DNA from: Micropterus salmoides | Taxonomy: Eukaryota > Chordata > Actinopteri > Centrarchiformes > Centrarchidae | DNA length: 64,000 bases | NCBI RefSeq assembly: GCF_014851395.1 | Contig: NW_024041484.1 | Location: 5,652,183-5,716,182 of the forward strand | Direction: 5' to 3' | In this document: positions 10,966 to 22,920 of the stretch, one piece after another | Layout: each line of letters begins with the position of its first letter | How positions within the stretch are numbered: position 1 is the first letter of the stretch | Translations under genes and position numbers: made by a program | Notes under the pieces: model-generated | The model's database searches: none | What the model was told of the DNA's origin: nothing | Seen by the model: only the letters and a program-made list of their open reading frames with translations

Positions 10966-11269
10966 TGTTGCAGCCAGGAAACACAGACAGGCGCTTGAGA
11001 ACTTGTAGTGGGGTTTTATTGCTGTCTTCCACAAGATTTAGCAGTGTACAACAACCTTTACCGGCCTGTAAACTCGGCTGCCTAAAGCTAAAAGTGTCTT
11101 CTTGTAGCTCTTCGTGAACAGGGGGAGTAACAAAAAAACACAGAGCCGGATAGCTCTTCTTCTACTACTAAAAATCGATACTTACTCACCAACGCTACCT
11201 GGTGGTGACAACTGCAGCGCATTTCAATACATCGTACTGCTGTTGAGCATTGAATAACATTGCAGCACA
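10966..11269 (-). mobile_element. Possible solo LTR, 304 bp
   Basis: Read on the minus strand it begins TGTGCTGC and ends CAACA, giving TG...CA ends. AATAAA lies about 60 nt before the 3' end (plus TTTATT near 11015), the layout of an LTR with a short R-U5. Flanks are CTATG and CATTG, at best a decayed 5-bp duplication. No gag or pol sequence adjoins it. Confidence 0.4.
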
Positions 11270-13302
11270 CATTGAAATTGAATAGAAAACTTAAAAAAAA
11301 AAATTGTAGGGTCCCTTATTATAACACAAACTATATTCTGTAGAACTGAACTATCTGCAGACCAGCAGTTTACCTCTCACATATGACTTATTTCAGACTT
11401 TGGGAACACAGACAATACTCCTTTGTTGATTTTGGTCTATTCATGACATTTGTTAACAGCGAGAATATTCTTTATATGAATTTAGTGTTTTCTTGAAACA
11501 ATTTCAGCAGGGTACTATACTTCCTGTCGCTTATAGAAACACTCATGTTGCTACAGTTACTCCTGAGAGGACACCGTTGTTGATTACATATATCACTTCC
11601 ATTTCTCACTCCTTTGTTGTCTCTCGGCCAGCACGTTGCTGTGTCTACCAGCCAGTATTGTTGTGCCAATGTGAATTGATCATAACCGAAGCTGAGCTGC
11701 ACAATTATTTTCCCATTTTGCTGTGGTTATCGATCTTTTCAGTCAAGTCAAAATGAATTAGCCATCAGATTAAGTCCAAAGATTCTGTGAGAGTCATTCA
11801 AACAGATGAAGGGCATGCATTTCTTCCTACCCCGGAGTTCCTTTATTTGATCTCTGTCCTCCCCCTGGAGAGCAGAGAGTCTAAAATAATTTCAGATAGC
11901 AGTCTGGCGGCCGTGGGTACGTCATGGTACCCATCATGCAATAATCACCACCAGTGGTTTGCTGTCAGTCAACAGGAGACTCAACGGAGAGGTTGCCAGA
12001 GGCAAACCTTAAACATGAAAGCCCGATCTAGAGGATCCTCTTTTTTGAGAAGATCATTAAATATCATTGATAGAATCATATTTTATCATTTGGGGAAATC
12101 ATGCGTAAATGCAAAGCCCTTTTACTTTAAGAGCTGGTCTGGATGATAAAATTAAATTAAAATTCTTTAGAAATCCAACGCAGATGTTGCAGTAACACCA
12201 ATCAAAAACATCTTGCCTTTCATTTTAACCTTATTCTTGTTGCTGTAGTGTTTCTACTAGTGTGAAGTAGTGACGGCAGCCGATTGTGCTGAGCTTATGG
12301 AGAGCTTAATTAATAACAGCAGGTGCTATCCTTTTCCTAATTAAATATAATAATAATAATAATAATGCCCATAATGGAATAGAAAATGCACTCACAGCAC
12401 AGAAGAGAACAATTAGCTTTTTTGTGGTTTATAGCACAGAGGTCAAAGTCCCAATGTCCAGTCCAGTTGAACAACAAATCCATTTAAAAACCGGTAAATT
12501 TCTTATGGCTTCAGAGGATCTGCAAACACACACCGTTCTCTCTTCAGCCTGGTGGAGATTGTTAATTGTCTATAGAACATAGAATAGATATAAATTCAGG
12601 TATGATGTAGGTATGATGCAAACTGGTGACAACAGGCTTAAATGAGAAACCAGTGCTTGCAATAGGTTCCTAACTACGTATCAAATATGCACAAACTGGT
12701 ATTGTGGGAATACATATGCTATCTCAGCTGCAGTCTGGAGTCTCTCTCTTTATGGCTGAAAGCACCGTCAAGGATGTAACACTTACTTAACTTACTCAAT
12801 CATCTAAAACCAAACACCAGAATGCTGATGATATTTCTGTCTCTTTTTGATAATTATATTAACAAAAAAAAAAAAGCTAGACAAAGAAATGGGATTTTCA
12901 GTACGAAGATAAGTGGATTTGGACTGACTGAAAGAGGAAAATGTGCTTTCAAGATGTTTCAGCATCCACATGACCTACAAGGCGTGACGCATTACTACTG
13001 GTGTATTTCTGGTATCACTCCTGATTAAGCATGAAACTGCCCTAATGACCTGACATGTTTGTCAGCCGCAGCCACTACATAGCACAGCTGTCCTCGGGCT
13101 TTAGCTTACACTGCAGACTCTCATGCTGAACATGCTTTGCTGTCTCCCTCCATCCCACTTCCTTCCCGGCAAGTCTGAGACGCCCGGCATACAACACCAC
13201 TGACCTCTACATGATGGCCAATATTTATGTCTGCAAAACTGGATTTTGATTTCAAGTGCAAGTTGTTCTGCCCAGCCCTCCGGTCAGGGTCTGCGTTAAT
13301 GT
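11270..13302. other. Non-coding DNA with an AAT microsatellite
   Basis: An (AAT)n run occupies about 12346-12366. The 119-codon frame at 11787-12146 has no recognised domain, and no splice pattern supports it. Confidence 0.45.
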
Positions 13303-13375
13303 CAGACATTGTAGCTGCTCCTCTGAAGGTAAACCCAGACCATGATAACTGTACACGTTGTAGACGGTGACTCTA
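13303..13375 (+). repeat. Uninterrupted copy of the repeat carrying the hAT MITE at 18.7 kb
   Basis: It shares CATTGTAGCTGCTCCTC, CCAGACCATGATAACT and GTACAC with the two halves at 18623-18668 and 19122-19150. Here TGATAACT (13343-13350) runs straight into GTACAC, so this copy represents the sequence before insertion. Confidence 0.65.
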
Positions 13376-14483
13376 TTATCATTCAAATACTGCTACTAAC
13401 TAAACCAAAATCAGGTGCATTGTAGATATTGTAGCTTTAGTTTTATCCCAGGTTTTGGGATATGAGTCTGAAATTACTGCAGGGACTGTTTTAATAGTAG
13501 AAAGTAGTTCCAAAGTGAACTGTTTACAGTGAGTCCATTGACCTCTGGAAAGAGACGTTGCCTTTTATATCACTGTTTGATGCTGTTAGTGCAACAAACA
13601 CAAATACATTGACCTCACTTGTACTATGGTGGTGGCAGCATTCAATATCTTTAAACCTGAGCAAATAAAACCAAAACAATGTGCAGGTAGGAAGACTTGC
13701 TCTAGGACACATGCACAGGAGGTATAGGTCAGACCAACTACGGCCCACCAATCAAATCAAATTTAACACCTGAAGAAAGCAAAATATGAATAACAGATAT
13801 TTTTGCCACAATAAATCCTGCAAACCAGCAAGAGCGCTCCTGTGCTGTCAGTAAGAGCCAATCACAAACATGCATTATTGACGATGAAAGGTCTCCTCTC
13901 CATGCTGCTGCGAATCCAGTTTATCTCACATCAACGCCATAAAAACAAATGCTCGTGCCTCCTTGACAAACGAGCGTTTGCATCACAGTTTGCAGAGTGC
14001 TCTCACTTCACATGAACCCGCCTTCTCTACCATCGTCCAGTAAAAGAAGTGCAATCTCTCTCATTAGTATCCAATAGGCGCGTAGGCTAGACCTGTCTGT
14101 GTTTTCTGATTTGTGAGAGTTAAAGAGAACTGAAGGGTACTGGATGGATGTGGTGCAGGTTAACTGATGTTTGCCTGTTTGAAATAGGTGAAATAGTTAA
14201 TTGAAGATGGAGAAGTATAAGGAAAACAAGACAGAAGGTTATAAACGTTTACAGGAAGTGCTGTGAAGGAACAGAGAAATTATATGCCTGGCTGATGTGG
14301 TTTGGAATACATTTGTTTTAAATATGTGTTTATTTCTGGGGAGCAGCAAGTGTTGCAAAGAAAATTTAATTAAGAACTTGGTCTCTTACTAGGAGGACTA
14401 TTTATTTTCTTTTAACTTTGTTAGACACATTTTGCAATGTGGTAAAATAAAAGTTTTGAATAAAAATGTGCGTTGTGTCAAGT
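13376..14483. other. Non-coding DNA, nothing recognised
   Basis: No supported feature. Confidence 0.4.
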
Positions 14484-14615
14484 GTACATCCACCAATGTG
14501 TCCCTGAGCAAGACACTTAACCCCTAGTTGCTCCAGAGGTGTGCGACCTCTGACATATAAAGCAATTGTAAGTCGCTATGGATAAAAGCTAAATAAATAA
14601 ATGTAAAAATGATAA
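14484..14615 (+). repeat. SINE family A, 3' part, copy 2
   Basis: It contains CCCTGAGCAAGACACTTAAC, CTAGTTGCTCCAGAGGTGTG, TCTGACATATAAAGCAATTG and an ending with GGATAAAAGC and AATAAATGTAAA. The tRNA-like head is missing, as in 5'-truncated retroposons. Confidence 0.7.
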
Positions 14616-14639
14616 TGACAATAATGTGTGACATAATGT

Positions 14640-15255
14640 CCCAGGGCAAGCGTAAGGTCCGACAATGGCTCTGAGGATTTCATCCCAGTACATACCAGCA
14701 GTCAGGGTACTGTTGGTTAGCACTCTAAGCATATGGACCCCCCCAAGACCATCACTGACTCACCTGGATGATGTTGCAGGCAGTGCTCCTCCTGTTTCTC
14801 CTCACACAGAGGAGCAGATACCGGTCCTGCTGCTGGGTTGCACGGCCCTGTCCAGCCCTCCTCCATGCTCTTGAAACTGTGCTGGGCGACACAGAACACC
14901 TATTTGCAACAGCATGTATGGATGTGACATCCTGGAGAAGCTGAACTGTGCAACCTGAATGGGCTGCAGGTACAGTCTCATGCTACCAGTAATGACAAAA
15001 GCACTAGTGAAACTACAGAACAATCAGCCAGGAAGGATAGGGAGAGAGCAATTGTCTGTGGCCGCCACCTGCAGAACCATTGCCTTTTTGGGGGTTGTCT
15101 TGCTGTTGCCTCTCCAGTGCACCTGTTTCATTTTTATTTGCACCAAAATAAGTGACAATGATTCACAATCGCTTATGCTTCCTAACTGGACATATTGATA
15201 TCCCTAAAATTTAATTTACTTGATCCATTCTTATGTTCTACTGTGATGATTTTAC
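14640..15255 (-). pseudogene. Decayed Tc1/mariner-like element, transposase antisense
   Basis: The plus strand matches the antisense of a familiar fish Tc1-like element: GACAATGGCTCTGAGGATTT at the start, GATACCGGTCCTGCTGCTGG and CTCCATGCTCTTGAAACTGT in the middle, and a 3' part with CTCCAGTGCACCTG and TTAATTTACTTGAT. On the minus strand one frame reads GESVMVLGGSI, close to the VMVWGGI motif of these transposases, with its tryptophan replaced. The copy is several hundred bases shorter than a full element, mainly through an internal deletion, and has several frame breaks. It is inactive. Confidence 0.65.
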
Positions 15256-15439
15256 AGTGCAGCTTAACAGCATTGGTTTAGAGGAAGGAGGAATGGTTAA
15301 AAAAGCAATAAATCTAATGAAAGATAACTGCTCAACTCACCTTGAAACCTTTTAATGAACAGATATTTGTTTAGAGACATTTTCTCACCCTCACAAACAC
15401 CCGTTAATAGAAAAATCACAGCAAATACTTATTTTATGT
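15256..15439. other. Non-coding DNA
   Basis: Nothing recognised. Confidence 0.4.
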
Positions 15440-15690
15440 TTTGCCTGTGAGCCGTGACTTTGCTCCAGCGCTGATATTGATGCTCAAGTCCATTAATTTG
15501 TTCATTTGGAGGCAATTACGCTTGATGCCATTTGTCAGAACGCAGTCGTGTGCATTTCGGTGAGCGCGATGCTGATTTGCACTGATGTCTGTCCAAGTAA
15601 TTAAACCACAATGAGAGGTGGAGCAATTGATTGATTTCTTCAACCTTTTTTTGTGTAGAAAGTGGCTCAAATGGAATTCACAATGACATC
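15440..15690. promoter_or_regulatory. Candidate conserved non-coding element
   Basis: Complex, balanced sequence without repeat motifs. It has several homeodomain-type cores (TAATTT, TAATTAAACC, CAATTGATTG) and CATTTGTCA-like sites within 250 bp. No splice sites or long frame explain it. The call rests on composition only; comparison between fishes is needed to support it. Confidence 0.25.
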
Positions 15691-15714
15691 GGTTAAGCTC
15701 ACACGTGGGCAGCC

Positions 15715-15716
<2 letters not shown>

Positions 15717-15753
<37 letters not shown>
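15717..15753 (+). repeat. (CA)n microsatellite
   Basis: About 18 uninterrupted CA units. The 105-codon minus-strand frame over it is an artefact of the repeat. Confidence 0.95.
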
Positions 15754-15754
<1 letters not shown>

Positions 15755-17673
15755 AGCTCTCTGACCAGTCAGGAGGCTGTGACACTGTCAAGCCATTAGC
15801 AGCTCCTGAGCTGATGGATTGTTGAAATCCCAGACAAAGACAAGGTAATCGGCTCAAATGTGTGAAAGCATGGAAAAACGAGAAAGCTTTACCACCAACT
15901 ACTACCTAAAAGAGGCCGTCTCCTCGCTGTAGCTGATGCAGAGTTCCATTTTGCAAATGCCTAAGCATGCACATGTCTACTATCCTTTCTTTCTTTGTCC
16001 TGCAAGCCTTCTGTGGTGTACGCTTGACTTTATTTTTGGTGGAATTTGAAGCAGGGCAAGGCAGTCACCAGGGAACCAATTACTCTTTCAAAGATTGTCT
16101 GGTTTCATCTATTTTTTATGGGAGGTATGGCATGGATGGGCTTTCTCATACCGAAGCCCCCCATCGTTCTCAGAGACCGTCCATTCAGAGGCAGCCTTGC
16201 TTAGTATCAAGAGTGCCACTTTTCATGAGCCTGATAATAATAATAATAAGACTAGTATGGCCTTGTAGAGCATGGAGCTCATATTGCCATGCTTCAGGGA
16301 TCTATCAGATACCTGCTCTTGTATTGTACCTTTCCTTCCTGTTCTGATTGCATGATCATTTCCGTGACAGCTCGTACATTTGTTTTTTGGAGCTGGTTTT
16401 CAACTGAATCTTTTTCTGCTATTGCTCTCAATATTGCTTTGAAAAGGAGCAGTGGCAAATCCCCTCTTTCATTAGCGCCTCCCTCTGTACCAAGTAAATT
16501 CTTATGTCTTTGGTGCCACGCCCTCTGTTTTTAACCCACGCTTTGAATTGAGCTCAAGCTTCGCGATCATAGGTAAAGCTAACCTGTGGAGATTACGTGT
16601 CAGGATATTCTTTCCTCACCCATGAATGCAATGTGATTGTGTGAGAAACACTGAATGTACACAGAATTTTGTTTACAAAAAATTTAACTCTAGGGGTTGC
16701 CAAACCCTTATGACATCACAAGGGCTTTCTCAGACTCCTCCAGAGCAACAGAAGATATTTTACAACTCAAATGTTGTGTAGGACTCCCCATGACAAGAAA
16801 ACGGAAAAATCTTAAAGTGTAAAATCAGCAAATTGACCCTTTAATTGAAAAGTAATAAGCGACTGATTTCTGATGGTTCTGGCTTCTCAAATTTAAGGAT
16901 TTTGTCCATTGGATATCATTGTAAATTCTATATCCTTGGGTTTGGGATTGTTTGTCAGACAAAGCAAGCATTTTGAAGACATCACCTTGACCCTTGAAAA
17001 TTGTAATGGGCAGTGTATTTATTTATTTATTTTACTTTTTGATATAAATTAAGTGCCCGCATCCACCGCCCTGGATTCCAACTGATTCGACCACTACTAC
17101 ATACAAATATAGTCTGTGTGTGGACACGATAAGAAGAAGAAGAATTGTTTAATTGAAAAAAAATTTAAGCGATAGCGCCAATAGCTATTAGTTGCAGCAC
17201 TAAATGGGAATTTTGTCACAAATTACAAGTATCAGGATATTATTATTGCAGGACATTATAATGCCGTTAGGAAATCAAGTGCATTGGGTGTGATGCGCTT
17301 GACTTATAGTACGATGAAATACAGCACAGTAACAGCACCACGCTGCAAACTGGAAACTAATGCCCAACAAGGGAGGGGGAAGAAACACGTGTCAGCAAAA
17401 TGTTAATGTTGCTCCTCATTACTGCTGTGCCGTCGGAAATGGCACATGAAATAAACCATCTCCCCCTGTTGTCACCGCATTATGGCTGAAGCACCATGTT
17501 GCAGAGCACCGTGGGGGCTGCTGGGAAATGGGGTGGGGTGTTGAATTATGGGACTGATCTGGTGGTACCATAGGTGTGCTCAAGGCTCATGTCCTTCTGC
17601 TATATATTTCTGCCTCTTTCATCACAGCTCCAATGCGTGCGCCTCATACATGTAAAGCAGCTTTTTGATGGAT
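15754..17673. other. Non-coding DNA, nothing recognised
   Basis: An ATA/AAT run lies near 16225-16240. The 126-codon frame at 15967-16347 has no domain and no splice or promoter support. Confidence 0.4.
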
Positions 17674-17695
17674 GGGGGGTGGGGGTGGGGGGGGT
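17674..17695 (+). other. G-quadruplex-capable G tract
   Basis: Three runs of five to eight G separated by single T bases; the longest can supply two tetrad strands. The pattern suits a G-quadruplex on the plus strand. Confidence 0.5.
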
Positions 17696-18622
17696 GTCAG
17701 AAGGCAAGATGAGTGGAGGTAGGCAGGGATGCTGGTAGGGGGCAGTGGAATGGAAAGATTGTTTTCATTAATCTTTATTTATTCAGAGAACGTTGACTGA
17801 GCGCACATGCTCTTTCTCTGGAGCATCCTGCTTTGTATTCACATTTGCACCCATTTACACTTGGGATCTGCTCAGTTTTTTACTGTTTGGCCACACAGCA
17901 GCTCACTAGTGCAATTGGGGGTTAAGTGCTTTGCACGGGGCACCTTGACAACAGTAATTTAGGCAGCAAGTAGTTTATTATTCACTTCCCCAGGCCAGAT
18001 TTTCCTGTAATGTTTGTCACAAAGCAGCTTGTCTAAACTGTAGACTAGTGTCACTAAAGTCGGAATGTGTTTTCCTCACGAATAGTTGGAGCATTTCATT
18101 TGTCCTCTGCAATGTTTTCTCTTTAAAGGATTTTTTCAACAACCAGTTTTTTATAGTTTTCACAAATTTGATTTGGTTAGGACAACATTTTTTTTCACCG
18201 AATTAATTACTGAAATTAGCTGATGTGCTAACATTGCAGTGCAACAGGGCTGGAATGTGGAATAATAATCACTCAGCACATTATACTTGACTCCCATTTC
18301 CAGGAAGAACATTTAAAAATAGGGTAAGGCTCTTAGTCAGATGGTTGCTGTGTTTTTACAAGGGTTTTTAACTGTCAGGAGAAAATAGTAGACTGATTTT
18401 AGCTGATTATTTTCCTTGTGATTTTACGAAGATTGAGATAATTTTTTACTGTGATGTTCGAAGGTGGTATGAGAGAGACATTTCATCCCCCTGTCTCTGT
18501 GCATGTTTCACCTTGTGCTGCTGCTGTTGCAGCCTTTATGTTAATGTGACAGCATTCATTTCAGACTTGTGCTGTGTTGAAAGTGATATTGTAATATTTC
18601 ATTCAGTTATAGTTAATTTTAT
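17696..18622. other. Non-coding DNA, nothing recognised
   Basis: No supported feature. Confidence 0.4.
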
Positions 18623-18668
18623 CATACATTGTAGCTGCTCCTCAAGTTAAAGCCAGACCATGATAACT

Positions 18669-19121
18669 TATTGCTGGACAATTAAACAATAACAATTATT
18701 ATCGCAATATAATTTTTTTCAATAACAATATAACAAATGTTCAATAAATGTTTGATTTTATTCACTTGAATCATACACAAATTAGGCCTTAATTTTTTTC
18801 ATTAAAATGTTTATTTTGTTGCGGAAAAAGGACTGAAAAAAACTTTTATTTAATTTTACTCGTGCATATTTGTTAACAAAGATAATTGTTTTGAATGTTC
18901 TGCATCAGATTTGTGAAGTGATCCACTGTTTGGCCTCAAGTGTTGACTATAAAGAAGTATTTAAACCACAATTAAACCACTTCAACTTTCACTCAAGAGC
19001 AAAATTCAGCGATTAAACTCAAAATAAATAACAATTTGATACTTATGGTGATAATTATCGATATCGAAAGATATGAAACTTTTTATTGTGATAACATTTT
19101 TGGCCATATTGTCCAGCCCTA
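18669..19121. mobile_element. Non-autonomous hAT element (MITE), 453 bp
   Basis: The ends are inverted repeats: left TATTGCTGGACAAT, right (reverse complement) TAGGGCTGGACAAT, matching at 12 of 14. Flanks TGATAACT (18661-18668) and TGATTACT (19122-19129) are an 8-bp target duplication with one change, the length made by hAT transposases. The interior is AT-rich with subterminal TATCG/CGATA motifs and no coding capacity. It interrupts a repeat whose intact copy is at 13303-13375. Confidence 0.8.
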
Positions 19122-19150
19122 TGATTACTGTACACATTTGAAGATGGAGA

Positions 19151-20979
19151 CTGGACCCTCAAAATGCCTAGAAGCCAGGTTGCCAGGTTGGACCTTCATC
19201 GTAAGTACAAGCTGATCCAAAATTTAATGTTTAAAGTTTGCAATGCAAGGAAAGGGTGATATGGCTGACATTTGTTTTGTCTTTCAAATAAATAAAACGA
19301 AGAGCACTGATTTAGTATCGCATTTCCATGATATTGTTGGACTCTTGATGGACAGTAAAAATCATAAACAAACAAAACCAAACTTTTTATTCAATGCATT
19401 TTTCTTCCTTGTTAAAACCCATAATGCAACTCAACCACCGACAGATCAGTTAGAGAGGTGTGTTATGCCAGTAGTGCCTCCAGTAATGTAGCCTCCAGCC
19501 ACTAGCCTCAAGCAGAGATGAGGAGCGGACTACCGAGGTCTGGTAAGCACTCAGATATATTTTATAAGTTCCCCTTTAATTGTTTGACCACTCCTACTGC
19601 CTGCTTGTGTTCCTTCACCTATTTCTCTTATGTGATGTTAGGACAGTAATTTAGACTTCATCTACTGTTAGGATCATGGAGGTATTGAGTGTTGGGGGAC
19701 AGTGAGAGATGGATGAGGGGTGGAAAGTGGTCAGCAGTGTGAGAGTTAAAGTGTTGGGGTTCAAGGTTGTGGTTCTGAATTACAGAGGAGAGGCCAGACA
19801 GCGGTTAGTATAATGCCTCAAAAAAAGGTCACCGGACATATCTGCCTGCTCTTTATGTGAGTGAAGGTGTGTAATTGGGATTTTAATGGAGAGGATAATG
19901 ATCCAGTGCATGACCCCTGTTGCAGCCGTAGGCCCCCCACCACACACCAGTGCTCTTCTGTGCTGCTGTTACTACCATCCTTTCTGTTAACAGACACAGA
20001 AAAGCGAGACCATTATTACATGCAGAGTTAACAGGACACCAAGCATATCATTATGGTGTGATTGTAGAGAGTTATTACGGTTTGCAGGAGTGCAGCTGAC
20101 AAGGCTCCTGGCCTGAGCTTTCAGACCGCTAATTTGCATTTCTGGTCAGTGCTGGCTGCCCGCTCCCATTGGCGCTGTTCTCAATTCCATGCTCTGTTGC
20201 ACATGGATTTCCAGAAAAGTATTGACAAATGAAGGCTTTGTTGCCAAAATGCAATGTATCCATTTTGGAAAAAGATTTTCTTTTAGCTCAATATTTAAAG
20301 AAAAACACAAATGAGAGCATCCTTTGAAATTTTCTGTCACCATCATTTTCTCTTTGAATAGTCATAGTCTTTGGAACGGTGAATGTAATTTTGGAATGAG
20401 AACTGCAATATTGATTACTGTATTTCCAGTCAGTGAGTTTTTGCAGATGGATCTGTGATTCAGACAGACAGAAGACCTGATGATTCTGTGTTCTCATCTA
20501 AAAGCTAAATGTAGATATTGTTAGTGTTTAATTGTACTGGCAGGTTTGATCTTTATTTGGCGAGTGAAGGCGGGGGATGATCCATAAATTCTTGGATCCC
20601 GCATCCACTGTGGTCTTCAGTTTCCTGGCATATTAGTGTTGTCATCAGGGCTTGACTAACAAATTAGGAAAATGATTTTTCCTAATTTAAATGGCAGGTT
20701 AGTTTGTGCAAGATCACATTAATTACATGTTCACAGCAAGCATGTCTAGGACAGATTATTGGCTTTGTGAGATCTGTTGTGCAACAAGAGAGGAAAGAGA
20801 TGCCTGAAAATTGTCACTGTCCACGATGCAGTTTAAGAATCATGGGTTTGGTATGCTTTAAACAAACCAGGTGGTACAATGTGTCAGTCATCATGTCTTA
20901 AAGCAACCGTTAGTAACAACTGAACTTATGCAAAATCTTCCGCTGCTAAGCCCCACCCACCAAATCCACAAGACGCCAA
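19151..20979. other. Non-coding DNA, nothing recognised
   Basis: No supported feature. Confidence 0.4.
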
Positions 20980-21070
20980 GCCCTGTGGTCATACTTTAAA
21001 AGAACCTGGTTGCCCTGTGGTCATACTTTAAAAGAACCTGGTTGCCCTGTGGTCATACTTTAAAAGAACC
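20980..21070 (+). repeat. 32-bp tandem repeat, 2.8 copies
   Basis: Units start at 20980, 21012 and 21044, each beginning GCCCTGTGGTCATACTTTAA. The three copies are identical over the compared length, so the expansion is recent. Confidence 0.95.
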
Positions 21071-21191
21071 AATGTTGACTGTCAATAACAGGAAACAGTC
21101 TCCTTGTTTTGTTGACCCATCTGTCCACCCTGACCTACTCCCTCTGCTGACTTTGTCAGTCCATAATACCTTCACAGTGGGCATTGTCATT

Positions 21192-21731
21192 TTAAAGGCG
21201 ACCTATTCTACTGCTTTTCCAGTCCTATATTGTAGTTCTGTGAGTCCTGTATTGCAGCTTTGCATGGTTCAAAGTTCAAAAAAATAATTCTCTGTCTTAT
21301 AATGTTCATGTTTATTTAGGCCTTCATTTCAGCCTCTGTCTGAAACAAGCTGTAGATGCTCCTGTCTCTTTAAGGCTCCCCCTCTCAAAGCCCACGGTCT
21401 TCTGATTGGCCAAGACCTGAAGTTACCAGGCTGTTGTTGTCGCTGGGCGGTACAGGCAGACTGAGCGTTGCAGTGCCGTTGCTGCTCGAGCAAATGACCA
21501 TATATGGAACACTGGCTCCATATTAAGTAGAACGGAGCCGTTGGTAGAAAAAGCAGTTCAAAACAGAACGTTCAGAACAGGAGGAAATCTGAGGTTTTGT
21601 CTCACAGGGAATTCTTTTAAATACTTTAACCTCATTATTTGAAGCTTTGGCCATGTTTAACATGAACATCCAACATTGTAACATTGTAGATAAGTCATAA
21701 AATGTGGAAAAGCATAATAGGTCTCCTTTAA
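21192..21731. mobile_element. TTAA-flanked inverted-repeat element 2
   Basis: The left end reads TTAAAGGCGACCTATT...GCTTTTCC. The reverse complement of the right end is TTAAAGGAGACCTATTATGC followed by TTTTCC, so the ends match apart from a 3-bp indel and a few changes. TTAA lies at both edges. No transposase is present. The end pattern (TTAAAG, then a purine-rich box, TATT, GCTTTT) matches that of 6936-7715, suggesting a common piggyBac-like mobiliser. Confidence 0.65.
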
Positions 21732-22834
21732 CATAAAATATATTGTTTTTGGGCACTTGCTAATACGACTGACGCTGTTGCTGCGATGTTGACATCCAGT
21801 AGTTCATCATTTAAAAAGGAGCAAATAAATGTAGTTCTCATTTCAGACTTATTTTAGCAATGTTGCCTTTTCCCAGGTCTCAAATATTAGCCTAACTTAG
21901 CATGTCATGTTTTTGTATTATTTGTATTTTCATTAATTAAGTATATTATTCTCTTCTGTCATATAAACCACTGTGCATCAGATAACAGATCAGAAACACA
22001 AAACCCCAAATGAATTTGCTTCAACAGCCAGCAGTCGCTGTTCAGGCAGGCCACCAAAGATGTGAAGATAAGACAGACAGTGAGGATCTTTGACAGCCTC
22101 CCTCCAGTCAAAGTGATCTCATTCTTTACTGGGAGTACTGGCACCTTCATCCACAACATGAGAAGGCGAAGAGTATACCACACACTGCTCGATTCACCCG
22201 CTCCAATCCTCCTGAGACTTGCTCCGCATGACGGCATGTTTAAAAATAGTGGCATGCCGTCATCGGGAACACTGCACGCGACCCCCCTCCTCAGTCACCG
22301 TGCTGTGAATCCCAGCCACACCCCACTAAACTCAGCGGGGAGTCTGACTACGCTGGCATAGGAAAAACCAACTCTCCATGAATATTGAAAAGGGTTTTTA
22401 GCATTCAGTGTGCGTGTTGCTGGGTTTGTCTTCAGATTTAGTGAAGTGTGAAATGGCCTCACTTCTGCTGGTAGAGCAGTTAACACCACAACATGCACCT
22501 GACAGGCTGCTTAAAAGGCTAAATCTATAAGGTGCTGTGAATATTATACAGAGGTGACAGTAAATGAGTTAGTGTTACATGTGTGAGCCACATGGCAGAT
22601 GTGTGAGTGACGATGTGCTGTGTGTTGAAAGTATTCTGTGACTTAATGTGAAAAAATTTTACATCTGAAAGTGTATTAATGCAGATTCCTCGGCTCTGGA
22701 TTAAATAGATGCAGCAATGTTTACCGCTTAATAGTAGCTAAATCCACAAAAGAAATGGTCAGCATGTACCTCTTGTTTCAGCTGCTGAAAGTCGAAAGAA
22801 ATGTCATGACAACAAATGGTTATTTGCGGGGTTG
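21732..22834. other. Non-coding DNA, nothing recognised
   Basis: The overlapping frames of about 98 codons at 21959-22361 have no recognised domain. Confidence 0.4.
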
Positions 22835-22920
22835 GGAGGGTTACTTTAAAAATGTAATCTGATACAATTACTAATTACTTGTTTAAAAATGTAATCAGTA
22901 ACGTAGTGCCAAATAGGCAA
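22835..22920 (+). repeat. MITE-like fragment (GGGTTACTTTAAAAATGTAATC family)
   Basis: GGTTGGGAGGGTTACTTT followed by two TTAAAAATGTAATC-type motifs and CAGTAACG matches an abundant fish repeat of the same general style as 2784-2920. Confidence 0.5.

Noticed and set aside
15967..16347. 126-codon plus frame
   Set aside because: No recognised domain, no coding-like codon pattern and no splice or promoter context.
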